Assembly (NCBI GenBank): GCA_004352715.1
Contig: SCFE01000079.1
Location: 366,628 to 430,627, forward strand
Origin: Hofstenia miamia
Taxonomy: Eukaryota > Xenacoelomorpha > Acoela
DNA: 64,000 nucleotides
Direction of reading: 5' to 3'
Positions 1-9,895 of the stretch are shown here, piece by piece. A program made the position numbers and the translations under genes. The notes under the pieces were generated by a model that saw nothing but the letters and a program-made list of their open reading frames with translations, made no database searches and was not told where the DNA came from. Position 1 is the stretch's first letter. Every line of letters starts with the position of its first letter.

Positions 1-318
1 GTGCGCCCGGCCGTGTCTCATCAGGCTCACTCGCAACCCCGTACCTCATCAAGACAGGGCGTGGTCTAGCCCGCAAAACACTAATATGATATTAAATTGA
101 GAGGATCCACAATGAATTTTGTACTAGAGGCCAAACCATACAGCGACGTCATTTCTACCCGGCTGGATCGTAAAATATTGCTTCAGGCACTTGATGGAAT
201 TTTGCGGAAATCTTTAGCCTTGAAATTTATTGATAGTCCTTTTTCAACAATACTTTAGAAAATTAAACTTCTGTAGCAAATGTGAAGTAAATGCAAAATA
301 ACAAAAGAACAGAAAAGT
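1..318. other. Window edge, no recognised gene
   Basis: The first 110 bases are clearly richer in G+C than the rest of the window. A 48-residue open frame runs from the ATG at 112 to the stop at 256-258 on the plus strand. It resembles no family I know and is short enough to occur by chance, though it could be the tail of an exon starting outside the window. From 260 to 318 there is only AT-rich sequence leading into the dispersed repeat. Confidence 0.3.
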
Positions 319-985
319 TTCAATTCTTAAAATTTGTTATATTCGGCCCATAGTTTCTAGAATTCTATTTAGTTAGTTTTACTTACTTGATTCCAAACTT
401 CTATATTCTACACAAGTGGGTGATGACGACTATATGTCTGACCGATCTACTGCAGTGTCAAAAGCAAAACTACTTTTTACACAGCAAGCATTTCGGAGTC
501 TCCCTCACAACAGTAAGACATCCATAGCTCCGAATAAGGAGATTGCAACACCGCTTATCCAACTGCCATGAAGGAGACTTTAAATTGTTCTTTATGTCAT
601 TGCGATTTTGTGAGCGAGCCCACGCAATGTCTTCTTCCCTCCTTATCACTGATTCGATGAAAGCGGCTGTCCATTCCGGGTTATGCTGACAAACCGACGT
701 TGAAGCGCCCGAGTGAATCGTGTGCTCTTAGCGTCAGAACCGGAATGCATTGAAACTATGGAATTTTGGGTGAGCTTATATTCACGAAAAGAGCAAACAT
801 TTAAATATTGACAAATAGTTGTGCGGATGCTTTTTATTGACACAAGTTCGATGTTGTGTGAAAGGCGAGTAGAAAACAATGGATGTTCAAAATTTTAGCA
901 CTTTTCAATCAATTCTGAAAACTCATTTTTTAAAACTAGGCATTTAAAATGAACCCTATCATATATATATATATATATATATGTC
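319..985. repeat. Structured dispersed repeat, copy A
   Basis: This block recurs almost unchanged at 25021-25729 and 26365-26814, and in strongly diverged form at 30190-30610. The core contains nested inverted repeats. AGTCTCC (497-503) pairs with GGAGACT (573-579). CAGT (511-514) pairs with ACTG (562-565). CTCC (529-532 region) and GGAG (537-540 region) form a small hairpin. CATTGCG (598-604) pairs with CGCAATG (623-629). CATTCCGG (673-680) pairs with CCGGAATG (740-747), with CTGAC/GTCAG inside it. In copy D several of these pairs change on both sides together, which is what a conserved RNA fold leaves. No coding frame is kept between copies and no tRNA-like A/B boxes are seen. It ends in a (TA)n run at 961-982. 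I do not recognise the family; it may be a non-autonomous transposon, a SINE-like element or an RNA-gene-derived repeat. Confidence 0.75.
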
Positions 986-1641
986 TTGACACCAAAATAT
1001 AGACCATAACTTAAACACTGTCACAATTGAGGCAATAGATTCAATGTAAACTATCTAAAGGTATTTGAAAGTGATTTAGTGGAAATCCCCGTGCAGTCAA
1101 AAGAGAACAAGCTGGATTTGAATAAATCTATATTAAGATATAATCAGGTCATGAAAGATATGTCAATGAGAAATTCATATATTGAAGTAATTGAACCTTT
1201 CAAGCATTTTACTTGAATGACTCCAACAACAATTAGTATGGAACTTCTGGCAAGATATTGAATCCATCTATCATACAAGCGCCTTGCTCATGTAATAAAA
1301 AGAATAAAGAATTTCTTTGGTTATTATGATGCTCCTATGAAAACTAAAAACTCACGCAATCCCATACAGCACCATGAACAGCAGCAAGCCTAATTTCAGA
1401 AGAATGCTTACAAAATATGATTACAACTATGCAAGCCTTCAGCATACGTACAAGGACGTTTTGTCTATGAAACCAAATATGTTTGACCATCAAAGCACTC
1501 AATTTCCCGTCCCGGTAACAACAAATGAAAGTCTATACACACTTGAAAGGAAACTTTTTGTACTTATTAATGAAAATTAACTATTGATACATTGTTAGTA
1601 GTATATATTCTTGCGCTTTAGTGTTTTCTTAGCATTAAAGA
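986..1641. other. Gene-free stretch, faint coding-like decay
   Basis: Nothing is recognisable. Short open frames such as 1374-1580 on the plus strand have no family signature. The region may be old transposon decay. Confidence 0.3.
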
Positions 1642-1746
1642 TATGGCCAAAAGTTTAAGGACAGTAACAAAAAATACATGAAAAAGTGACTATTTAAAAT
1701 TAACAAGCTTATTTTGAGGCAAAGTCTGTCAAAACGTAAAGTCTAT

Positions 1747-1799
1747 TAAAACCAGTTAAAACCAGTATCAAAACCAGTCAAAACCAGTTAAACCAGTTA
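1747..1799 (+). repeat. Short direct-repeat array in the Tc1 5' leader
   Basis: Five or six imperfect copies of a unit close to AAAACCAGTT run in tandem between the inverted end and the TATA box. In several Tc1 families the transposase binds direct repeats inside the ends. This array lies outside the 45-bp inverted repeat, about 100 bp inward, and has no counterpart at the right end that I can see, so the role is open. Confidence 0.7.
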
Positions 1800-1807
1800 A
1801 GTGTACG

Positions 1808-1815
1808 TATAAATA
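1808..1815 (+). promoter_or_regulatory. TATA box of the Tc1 transposase
   Basis: TATAAATA lies 48 bp upstream of the transposase ATG at 1863, a workable distance for a short 5' untranslated leader. It is the only good TATA match between the left end and the ATG. Confidence 0.5.
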
Positions 1816-1862
1816 AAGCTATCTACATATGTACACATTAGTCATTCATTTAGCGCAGAACA

Positions 1863-2891
1863 ATGGGTAAAGCAAAGCAAATATCACCATCTAATCGCGC
1901 TGTAATTATTGCACTGCACAAGGAAGGTCTGTCAATTCGTGAGATAGCTGATAGAGGTTACGCAAGCAAGAGTGCAGTAGGTGCAATAATTAAGAGGTTC
2001 AATACTGAACACACTTCACAAACCAAGAAAAGATCAGGTCGCCCTCGTGTTACATCGCATCGTGAAGATCGAATTTTAGTACGCAAATGTCTTAACAACA
2101 GACGTGCCTCCTCAAAGGAATTAGCCTACGATTTAAGGCAATCAACTGGTTGTGTAGTCAGTGAAAGAACTATCCGTCGTAGATTGCTCTCTGAGGGACT
2201 TAAATCATGTAGACCAGCCAAGAAACCATTCGTCAACTTTACACAACGTCAACGTCGTTTACGATGGTGCCATGAATTCAAAAACTTTACTACGGAACAA
2301 TGGCGCAAGGTTATATTTTCTGACGAATCTAACTTTCAGTCATTCAATGTAAGAGGTCAGGTGCGTCGCCGGAGTGGAGAACGCTTTAAACCAGAGTGTT
2401 TACAAGCAACGGTTAAATTTCCTGAATCTGTCATGGTCTGGTCCTGCATGTCCTATCATGGTGTAGGACGACTTTTCATCCTAGAAAAAGGAGCACGCTT
2501 TAATTCTGCCCTGTACAAACATATTTTGCAAGAACGCATGATTCGATCGGCTGTAGAATGGTACCCAAATGGGGATTACATGTTCCAAGATGATGGAGCT
2601 CCATGCCACAGGTCAAAAGCCACTTTGACACACAAGCAACATCTGCAAATTCCATCTTTTCCATGGTGGCCTGGCCAGTCTCCCGACTTGAACGTTATTG
2701 AAAATCTATGGTCTCGTGTTGATGCACTTGTACAGGAGAGTAAGCCAACGACTCGCAATGATTTAATTGGTGCCATCATCAGAGTATGGAATCATGTCAT
2801 CACACCTGAACTTCTTCATAACCTAGTTGATTCCATGCCTAGGCGGATTCAGGCAGTAATTTCTGCAAAGGGATACCCAACAAAATATTAA
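1863..2891 (+). CDS. Tc1-like transposase, full length
   Basis: This 342-residue protein cuts and re-inserts the element by binding its inverted ends in the nucleus. The N-terminal half has two helix-turn-helix segments (about residues 8-48 and 66-112) separated by the GRPR box at 59-62, the bipartite DNA-binding layout of Tc1 transposases. The DDE catalytic residues are all present: D154 (in IFSDESNF), D244 (in FQDDGAPCH) and E280 (in SPDLNVIENLW). The length matches the family. D244 and E280 are separated by 35 residues, one more than the classical DD34E spacing. The ATG at 1863 is the first in frame, follows the TATA box and is followed at once by the first helix. There are no internal stops or frameshifts, so the protein could be functional. 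Other Tc1 remnants in the window are broken. Confidence 0.95.
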   Translation: MGKAKQISPSNRAVIIALHKEGLSIREIADRGYASKSAVGAIIKRFNTEHTSQTKKRSGRPRVTSHREDRILVRKCLNNRRASSKELAYDLRQSTGCVVSERTIRRRLLSEGLKSCRPAKKPFVNFTQRQRRLRWCHEFKNFTTEQWRKVIFSDESNFQSFNVRGQVRRRSGERFKPECLQATVKFPESVMVWSCMSYHGVGRLFILEKGARFNSALYKHILQERMIRSAVEWYPNGDYMFQDDGAPCHRSKATLTHKQHLQIPSFPWWPGQSPDLNVIENLWSRVDALVQESKPTTRNDLIGAIIRVWNHVITPELLHNLVDSMPRRIQAVISAKGYPTKY

Positions 2892-2970
2892 CATTTATAA
2901 CATTTAATAGTGTGTACATACTACTCTCTTTATATACTATATCTGTGTAAAATGATATTCTTTTCGAATT

Positions 2971-2976
2971 AATAAA
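2971..2976 (+). terminator. Candidate polyadenylation signal of the Tc1 transposase
   Basis: AATAAA lies 80 bp after the transposase stop and inside the element, upstream of the right inverted end. In such AT-rich DNA this hexamer also occurs by chance. Confidence 0.45.
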
Positions 2977-3189
2977 TTTAGTTTCTTTTGGAAATAGAAT
3001 CATTTTTTCGTGTATTTATGTTACTGTCCTTAAACTTTTAGCCATAGCTGTATTTGTTTATTATATTCTATATATCAAATGCAGTGCCAAAACCGAAAAA
3101 GTTGCTGAATATATTTATGATATATTGTTAAGTGCTTTGCTTTCCCATGCGTGCATTGCCACCTTGCTTTATTGTGTACGCATATTATT

Positions 3190-5860
3190 ACTTATGCTAA
3201 TCCTGGCCCCAAAAATGTTTCTAAATTATTTGAAATTACAAACAATTTTAAAAATAATTTGAAGTTTATCTATTTAAATGCTTGCAGCATTAAAAGGCTT
3301 AGAAAAATTCTGGAAATTGCTTCTAAGTTAGACCACAGCACTATCTAAGCAATAACTAAATATTGGCTTGACATACCAGTAACTTCAATCTTTGTAACCC
3401 AAGTGTATCAGATTATCATATCTTTGTAAAAAACACCATGCTACTTTACCTAAAGGTGGATCAAGATAAGTAAACAATACCAAATCGCCTATGTTAGTAA
3501 ATGTTAGTTACTGCCCCAAAAAAGTGCTAAGAAAAGAATTTATGAATTTTAAAATGATGAAACTACAAGAAGTGTGCATAAACCATAGTAACTTTATCAT
3601 ATTTGGTGAGTATAATATGAACTATTTTGATGGTGCAATTAGAAGATTTATCACCAAATTGTGCAATGTGTTTGGGTTAGACAATGTAAATAGTCCAACC
3701 CCTACCCGATATAGGATGTTATTTGATTATGCAATAAAAGTCCAAAGACATAGCATTTTTAAAACCATTGCTTCTCTGTTCATAATATCATCTTTCACAT
3801 AACTAATCAACAGGTCGTGCCACAATTCAGAAAAATGATCATTTCTAGATCATTTTTTAATTTCTCAGAATTGAAATTTCTAGAACAGCTTTAACACCCC
3901 ACATGTATATTTATATTCCCGCTAGAAGATCCAAATCATAGGCCACCTTTCTTGCTTTCTCAAAAAGAAGCTCAATTGATAGAGTAGCATCTACGAGGAG
4001 GAAGTATGTTCCTCAGATCAATTAGCACGGTATTTAAAACTGAGCGAAGAATATAAATTATTATATGAAAAAAGGAAAGAGGCTTTAAGCAATCTTAATG
4101 CACATCCATCACCCCGCATGCATGTTGAATATTACAACAAAATCAAGGCTGAATTATCCAAACTAAAGTAACAGCTTCGTACAGACTCCGTAAAAAATCA
4201 TCTTGAATAAAAGCAAAGACAAATTGAAGTTTGAGAAAAATTTCCTGCATAGATGCAAAAACAAGGTAACTGACAAAAAGGAGTTATTCATTAATGGTCA
4301 TATGATATCAGATAAATCTACCATTGAAATGTTTTTAAATGGTGTTCATCAATGGGGGCTATTCAAGAAATTCTAATTCTTGAATAAATTGAGAAAATTA
4401 AAACTTCAAAATGTGAGTTGCCTAAGTTTTTTGTCCTTGCAAAATTATTATTTATTAAAGAGATGTTTAAGATTTTAGAACAGCTTCCCTATTTGATTGT
4501 GCTCACGTCATTGGCCATACATAGTCATTTTTATGCCAATAAAGTAGGTTATATCTAGTTGACGATTGAAATAAATCAAAATTTCAGTGTTTTTAGAGTT
4601 CTTACAGGTAGCTACAAAAAACTTTTTCTTCTAAAACACTTAATAATGAACTAATTCAGATTCAGTTTTGCATTGCTAATGACGTCATTTATTTGAAGTG
4701 TGTAATGGGCTGACATTTATAACTTTAATATCTCTTGAATGAAGCATAATTTTTTCTTAAGACAAAAAAATTAAGCAAATCATAGTGAAATGTTAATTTT
4801 TTGAATTTATTCAAGAAATAAAATTTCGTGAATAGCCCCCATTTGGGTAAATGTAGTGGACTTAAAATGAAAGTAGCAATCTCATGCAAAGTCAAATCTT
4901 ATGTTTAATTCAATCTCAAATCTCGATCAAAACAAATCACGTGCTTCCTTAGATATCCCAATTTTCATCATTAAGAACGATATCAATGTATTTGGAGATA
5001 ATCTACTATTTATATATAACTAATGCATTCAGAAAAATACGTTTCCTATTGTATTAAAATTAGCTGATGTTTCAATCACGAACCCCTTTGTTAAAGTATC
5101 TGAAAAACTTTTAATCTACTAAATTCATGATTACATGATCAAGCATAATAGATTATATAAAAAGCAATAACGATTTAGACCAAAATTTTCAACAACTGAT
5201 GCCCTCATTACGATTATAGAAAATAATCTTATAAATTTAGAGGAAAACCTAAGCCACGCCATCGCACTCCTTGATCAGAGCAAAGCGTTTGACAGCATCA
5301 ACCATTAAATTTTATGCGCAAAATCGACAGCATATGGTTTTAATCAAAATTGCCTAACAATGATCAAGAGTTTCAATCTGGACGTAAACAAAGAGTGAAG
5401 ATAGGGCATGCAAAATTCCATACAGTGGGGTTCCACAGGGAACAGTTTTAGGGTAGCTCATGTTTAATTTATATGTTAATGACATGTGCCAGCATATAAA
5501 AACAACAACAACTGAAGTGTATCAATATGCAGATGACACTTGCATTTTTCCCGCAATATTAGCCCGTATACAGCTGCAAGCATTTTAAACAACATTAGGC
5601 CTCTTAATACATAATTTTATATGATTACATGAACTATAAGCATTGATAAAACACGATTCATGATCTTTTCACCAAATAAAACTAGTCAATTAGCTGAGAA
5701 CATATAATTAAACATTGATAGTAACAACACCAATAAACAATCTTCTGTTCTAACATATCTAGGTGTACAAATCGATAAGAGATTAAATTTTCATGAATTC
5801 ATTTCCAAACAAATGAGAAAGAAATATGCACTCTGGCATTGAATGCATTCATGACATAAG
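3190..5860 (+). pseudogene. Decayed non-LTR retrotransposon (CR1/Jockey-like LINE)
   Basis: This is a broken copy of the second open frame of an endonuclease/reverse-transcriptase LINE. In order on the plus strand: the start of an APE-type endonuclease (IYLNACSIKRL near 3270, AITKYWLD near 3350); its end (IIFGEYNMNYF near 3600, then PTPTRYRMLFDYA near 3700); a linker region (about 3980-4330); and the reverse transcriptase with FRPKFSTTDALI (about 5180), ALLDQSKAFDSIN (about 5265) and, in another frame, QYADDTCIF (about 5525) carrying the YADD-type active site. The C-terminal side has VLTYLGVQIDKRLNF near 5755. Many stops and frameshifts rule out activity. A MITE interrupts it at 4351-4843. 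It belongs to the same broad family as the copies at 20052, 28340 and 36756. Confidence 0.85.
4351..4843. mobile_element. MITE nested in the LINE, about 490 bp
   Basis: Inverted ends of about 45 bp begin with GGGGGCTATTC on both sides (4354 rightwards and 4840 leftwards). They share the internal ATTCTTGAATAAATT-like core with about five differences. AT lies immediately outside each end (4352-4353 and 4841-4842), compatible with a 2-bp AT duplication, and the LINE frame appears to resume after it. There is no coding potential. AT duplications with G-rich ends recall the ISL2EU-type transposons, but that assignment is inference from family knowledge. Confidence 0.8.
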
Positions 5861-6184
5861 AGCTAACTATATATACGGGCTCTAGAAACTTTGGGATTTA
5901 CATCCACCGCTCGCACTTTCCGATTTTCCATAGTATCAATCGTCGTTTTTGATGCAAAGCCAAACAAATTCATTTTATGCATTAATTTTTACATTGCGCA
6001 TGTGGAATAGAGTTCTAATTTCTTATGTATGAGTTTCAAGTTTTTTCTAAAAAAATTTTTTGACATGTATCCAAGCGCCCTCCGCAATAGTATCTAGCGT
6101 CCGTATAGATTTTTTTGTTCCAGCGCCTTTTAGATATTTTATTATTATATATATATATATATATATATCTATAGATTACATATT

Positions 6185-6227
<43 letters not shown>

Positions 6228-6228
6228 T
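5861..6228. other. AT-rich spacer with (TA)n runs
   Basis: No gene is seen. (TA)n microsatellites lie at about 6143-6168 and 6187-6226. The second adjoins the 3' end of the Penelope-like fragment. Confidence 0.6.
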
Positions 6229-6249
6229 AAAAGGAAAACACATTGAACT

Positions 6250-6278
6250 TTTCGATTATATTATATAATCATCATCAG
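6250..6278 (-). ncRNA. Hammerhead-ribozyme-like core at a Penelope element end
   Basis: Read on the minus strand, CTGATGA (6278-6272) is followed by one T, then a 7-bp hairpin GATTATA-TAA-TATAATC (6270-6254), then GAAA (6253-6250). This is the order CUGANGA, stem II, GAAA of the hammerhead core. Penelope-like elements are known to carry minimal hammerheads in their terminal repeats, and this core lies about 100 bp beyond the stop of such an element. The extra T between CTGATGA and the stem is unusual, and I could not find a convincing helix I partner or cleavage triplet, so this may be a dead or partial motif. Confidence 0.45.
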
Positions 6279-6375
6279 GAAATAATTTGCGGCAAAAATA
6301 TTTTTACCATTTATAAACTCCACTAAAATTATAAAATGAAATCTAAAATAAATATAAATACTTAGTTCGATTAAT

Positions 6376-7019
6376 TTATTTATTTAATAACTTTGTTTTA
6401 TCGATGTTGTTAATTTCAATGGCTTCTGCAATTTTTGTATATTTTGTTCTTCTAATGACCTTAAAATTTTCAATGTTGATATTATGAATGTGATTAAAAA
6501 TTTCTGATGTTAAATGGCCATTGATGTGCTCTTTGATTCGCGCATCAAAATGACGGATGGTTTCATCGATGTATGATTCCTTACAATAATCACAAGTATA
6601 TTTATAAACTAATGATGAAGCAAATCCTTTTGTTATTTGATCTTTGTTGCGAATTAAATTTAGTGTTTTGAATGATTGAAAGATTGGAATAATCTTCGTA
6701 AATTTTAAAATAGGATTAAATGATCGTAGTTTATTTTTCAATTGAATTGTGTTATTTTCAATTAATGGTAATTTCCAATATATGTATTTTTAGTTATTTT
6801 ATATCTTTATCAGATGTTTCATTATTAGTTGCTAATAAACACTGATTTATAATTTTTTTTGTAAGATGATGTGGATATCCATTTTCACGGAACATGTCAT
6901 ATAATTGATCTAAGGAATTTGTAACTTTCAAATATGATGATGATATTTTGATAATTCTTTGACATAGACATCTGATTGTATTTAACTTATGGTTTGGATG
7001 TGTTTTCCTTTTAGAATGT
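6376..7019 (-). pseudogene. Penelope-like retroelement fragment (reverse transcriptase end plus GIY-YIG endonuclease)
   Basis: The 121-residue open part (6741 to 6376) contains VYKYTCDYCKESYID followed by ETIRHFDARIKEH. This is the GIY-YIG endonuclease signature of Penelope-like elements, with the two cysteines of its CxxC linker kept but the YIG glycine replaced by aspartate. The stretch upstream on the minus strand (7019 to about 6745) decodes, in another frame and with a stop, as KTHPNHKLNTIRC and FRENGYPHHL, typical of the segment joining reverse transcriptase to endonuclease. The rest of the reverse transcriptase is missing, so this is a 5'-truncated dead copy. The frame break is near 6745. 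A (TA)n run and a hammerhead-like core lie past its 3' end. Confidence 0.85.
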
Positions 7020-7137
7020 ACTCATTAAGTAAACTTTCAAAAAATATATATATATAATATTAGCTGATCGTGAATTTAAATACAACTACATTTACATTTT
7101 TATTGGAACATGTTTTTAAATATGAAAAAGCGATGCT

Positions 7138-9895
7138 CTACCACACTGCTACTTCCTTTTCTCTAATGAATTTTCCAGATAGCTCCATAATATTGTCTCT
7201 AGTAGCCAAATAGGTCACTATATCGGCTCCATCAGCAGCTGATTTTGGAGCATTGGCTCCTGTCATATCCGTTTTACACCAACCAGGACACATAGAAACA
7301 ACAGCAATGTTGTCATCTGCTAGTTCACGTGCATGGACCTAAATTTTAAATTAGTTTTGCTTACGCAAGCAGTTTAATTAAAATTAACGAATATCGCAAA
7401 CAGCTAAGCAGATTCAAATATCCAATCAATGGTACCATTTGGATTTCATTAGACATGAGAATAAAAACAGATTTAAATTTTTTAGATTTGTAATTTTAAA
7501 TGCTGTAACTGCCTCTCAATCTTTATAAGTTTAGAAACAACAAACAATTCAAATTGACTAGTCCTTCTAGCAACCAACATTTCAGGAATAATTTTCAGAA
7601 ACTATGAATATGAAATGTTTTTACAGCGTAACTAACTTTAGAAAGAGCAATAACTGCCAACTTGCTCATTCCATAGGATGTTTTTGAATAACCTGCTTCT
7701 AGATGTGAATTCGTTTTTGTTTTTTCAACGTAATCCTTAATGAGGGTTGACAGTTCTTCTACTTTTAGATCAGGCGAAATTAGTTTCTCTTGAAGATCTT
7801 CACGCACCTAAAACACTACAGTCTAAACCCATAAATATATGTGACAGATCAATGACAATTCATTAATATATGAAATTCAACATACGTTTCAATCTTAATT
7901 AACGAAACTGGAATTTACTAAAAAGCAAGCATCATAAAAAATTTTAAAAGTATTTTACAATAATGTTGATGAAGAGAATAGAAACAGAATTCAACTGCCT
8001 TTGAACTACGCATGCTTGTGGTATATATAATGAGATTGATATTAATTTTTAATTTTTAAGAAAACCTAAAGAAATTTTAGAAAGAATTTACAACCCCTAA
8101 AATCCGTTTGTAAACTTCCATTTGTTTGACAAGGAACGTCTTTTACAGAATGATAATTTAATGTCAATAACATTGCTCATACTTTGAAATATGAACTAAA
8201 AGTTTTAATTAGTTCATAAGAGCATCAGAAACTACAGCAGGTGCTCTAGCTGCATTCTTTAGATAAAATAAAAAATAAATTTTGTTGAAGAAAACATTAT
8301 AAATGTGTCCAAGCCCAAAAAATAGAAAAATCAATTGCATAGTACACACATCTTACCTGTGAGAGTTTGCCAAACAGACTTCCTAGGTTAATAATTCGCC
8401 CATTAGTTAAAAGTGGAATGAAGGCATTGGTGACATTAAGGGTGCCAAAATAATTTATTCTAATGACGATCTAAAATAAAGTAATAGTAAATCAAATACT
8501 GCAAAAGTACAACATACTGATGCTTGTTCATCAACAGTTGAATCAATGCCGGCATTGTTTACCAAAACATCCAATTTCCCATGCTCTTTTGAAATTGTTT
8601 GTGCTGCAGAGTTTATAGTGGCAATGTCCTCAAGATCCAACTGCAAATATCTAAGCAAACACTTAAGCATTGCTCAAAACAGTGAAATGAATTTGCATAT
8701 CATTTTCATTATATTAGTTAAATTAACCTATAATTTTATGTCCATAAATGAATAACTTTACTGGCAAAATTCTAAATATCAGTGTTGCCCTTTTTACTTA
8801 CTTTCCAAAAATTGTGGCAAATGCTCATATTACTATATATCCACACAGTAAAATGAATGAAAATTGAATGCATATTTGGAGGTCATAGACTGGGTGACTA
8901 GTTGTTATTCTTTATCTAAAGTTGTGCTTTATATTTTTACCGTAAAAATATTTTCATGTTGCATCACTAAACTTCATATGTTCACATATAATATATATAC
9001 ATATTAGAGATATGCGGGAACAGTTCTAGTACTAAATCCCATCCAAGTCGCGCGATACGAAATGGGGACCGAAAAAATTAGTGTTGTTTCCTCAAATTCA
9101 GGGTGAAATATTGAAATGATTTTAATTTCATGAGATGGATTTTTGTCCGCCCTTATCAGAACATTGGGAACAGGTAGGGGAAGACTTTGAAAAACCGGCT
9201 TTTCATTGAGAAAAGTAAATTTCAGACACATGATTCCAGTCTAGAATAAACGTTTAAATTTATAATCAAATTTTACAATACTTTCAGCATGCTGAATAGA
9301 GTAATTCAATTGCCAGGGTGTATGCAATGTAAAGAATTACTTTATATTCCATGCACAACGTTATGATGTATAAAGAAATTGGGAGTGAGCTCTTAATTAA
9401 AATCATTCTACTGGTCCATATAATTTTTGAACTTTCAAAAGATTCAAACTTCCATAATTTCTTGTTGAGGTTCTTTTCATGTTAAATTAATTTAATAGGT
9501 CTCGAATAATACAATGTTCCAGAAGGCAAACTATGCACGCAAGATTTGCAAATATGTTGTTAACCCATTCAGACTTTAAAATTTTCTGGATCACGTCACT
9601 CTCGAAATTGAGGTTCTCCTCTTACTATAAAATCCTACTTTAAAAATCTCCGCCAAATAACCTTGCAAAATATTGATTCACTATGGAGAAGTTTACAATG
9701 GGCCTAGAAGAAATGTTACCTTATATTTTGCAATCCTTCCTCTTGCAAGATTTTCATTGCTTCCGCGCCCCTTTGCTTGTCACGAGATGTCAGATATACA
9801 ACATCATCTTCTGAGTAAAACTTTGAAATCTGTCGAACAGCTTCCAATCCAATGCCTTTGTTGGAGCCAGTTACTAGACATATACGTGGTGACAT
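7138..9895 (-). CDS. Carbonyl-reductase-like SDR, gene 1 (five exons)
   Basis: Exons in reading order: 9895-9720, 8650-8518, 8470-8357, 7807-7637, 7338-7138. All introns have GT donors and AG acceptors, and together the exons encode 264 residues. This is a classical short-chain dehydrogenase of the CBR1 type, predicted to reduce carbonyl compounds with NADPH in the cytosol. Visible motifs: TGSNKGIG for cofactor binding near the N terminus, VLVNNAG, the serine in IINLGSLFG, the catalytic pair in SYGMSK, and CPGWCKTDM. The ATG at 9895 is the first and sits just before the Rossmann strand. Exons 1, 3, 4 and 5 have exactly the lengths of those in the gene at 40871-44437, and exon 2 is 12 bases shorter. 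Exon 1 lies in sequence repeated at 10921-11096 by a contig overlap. CBR1 of vertebrates is slightly longer (277 residues). The substrate cannot be told. Confidence 0.93.

Larger units (their letters stand above)
1644..3044 (+). mobile_element. Tc1-like transposon, apparently complete
   Basis: The element is 1401 bp long and flanked by TA on both sides (1642-1643 and 3045-3046), the target-site duplication of the Tc1/mariner superfamily. Its inverted ends start TGGCCAAAAGTTTAAGGACA on the left and match the reverse complement of the right end over about 45 bp with few differences (1644-1689 and about 3000-3044). Between the left end and the transposase are a short repeat array, a TATA box and then the ATG. 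An AATAAA lies downstream of the stop. Intact ends, matching flanks and one uninterrupted transposase frame make it the youngest-looking autonomous element in the window. Confidence 0.93.

Noticed and set aside
2161-2779. Short frames inside the Tc1 transposase
   Set aside because: Shadows in other frames of the clear 342-residue transposase.
8546-8755. Plus-strand frame of 69 residues opposite CBR exon 2
   Set aside because: Antisense shadow of the minus-strand exon at 8518-8650, which has the conserved protein and splice sites.
9004-9231. Minus-strand frame of 75 residues in intron 1, also seen at 10181-10432
   Set aside because: Lies inside the intron of CBR gene 1, lacks a family signature, and the second copy is the contig overlap. 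A separate small gene cannot be excluded but is not supported.
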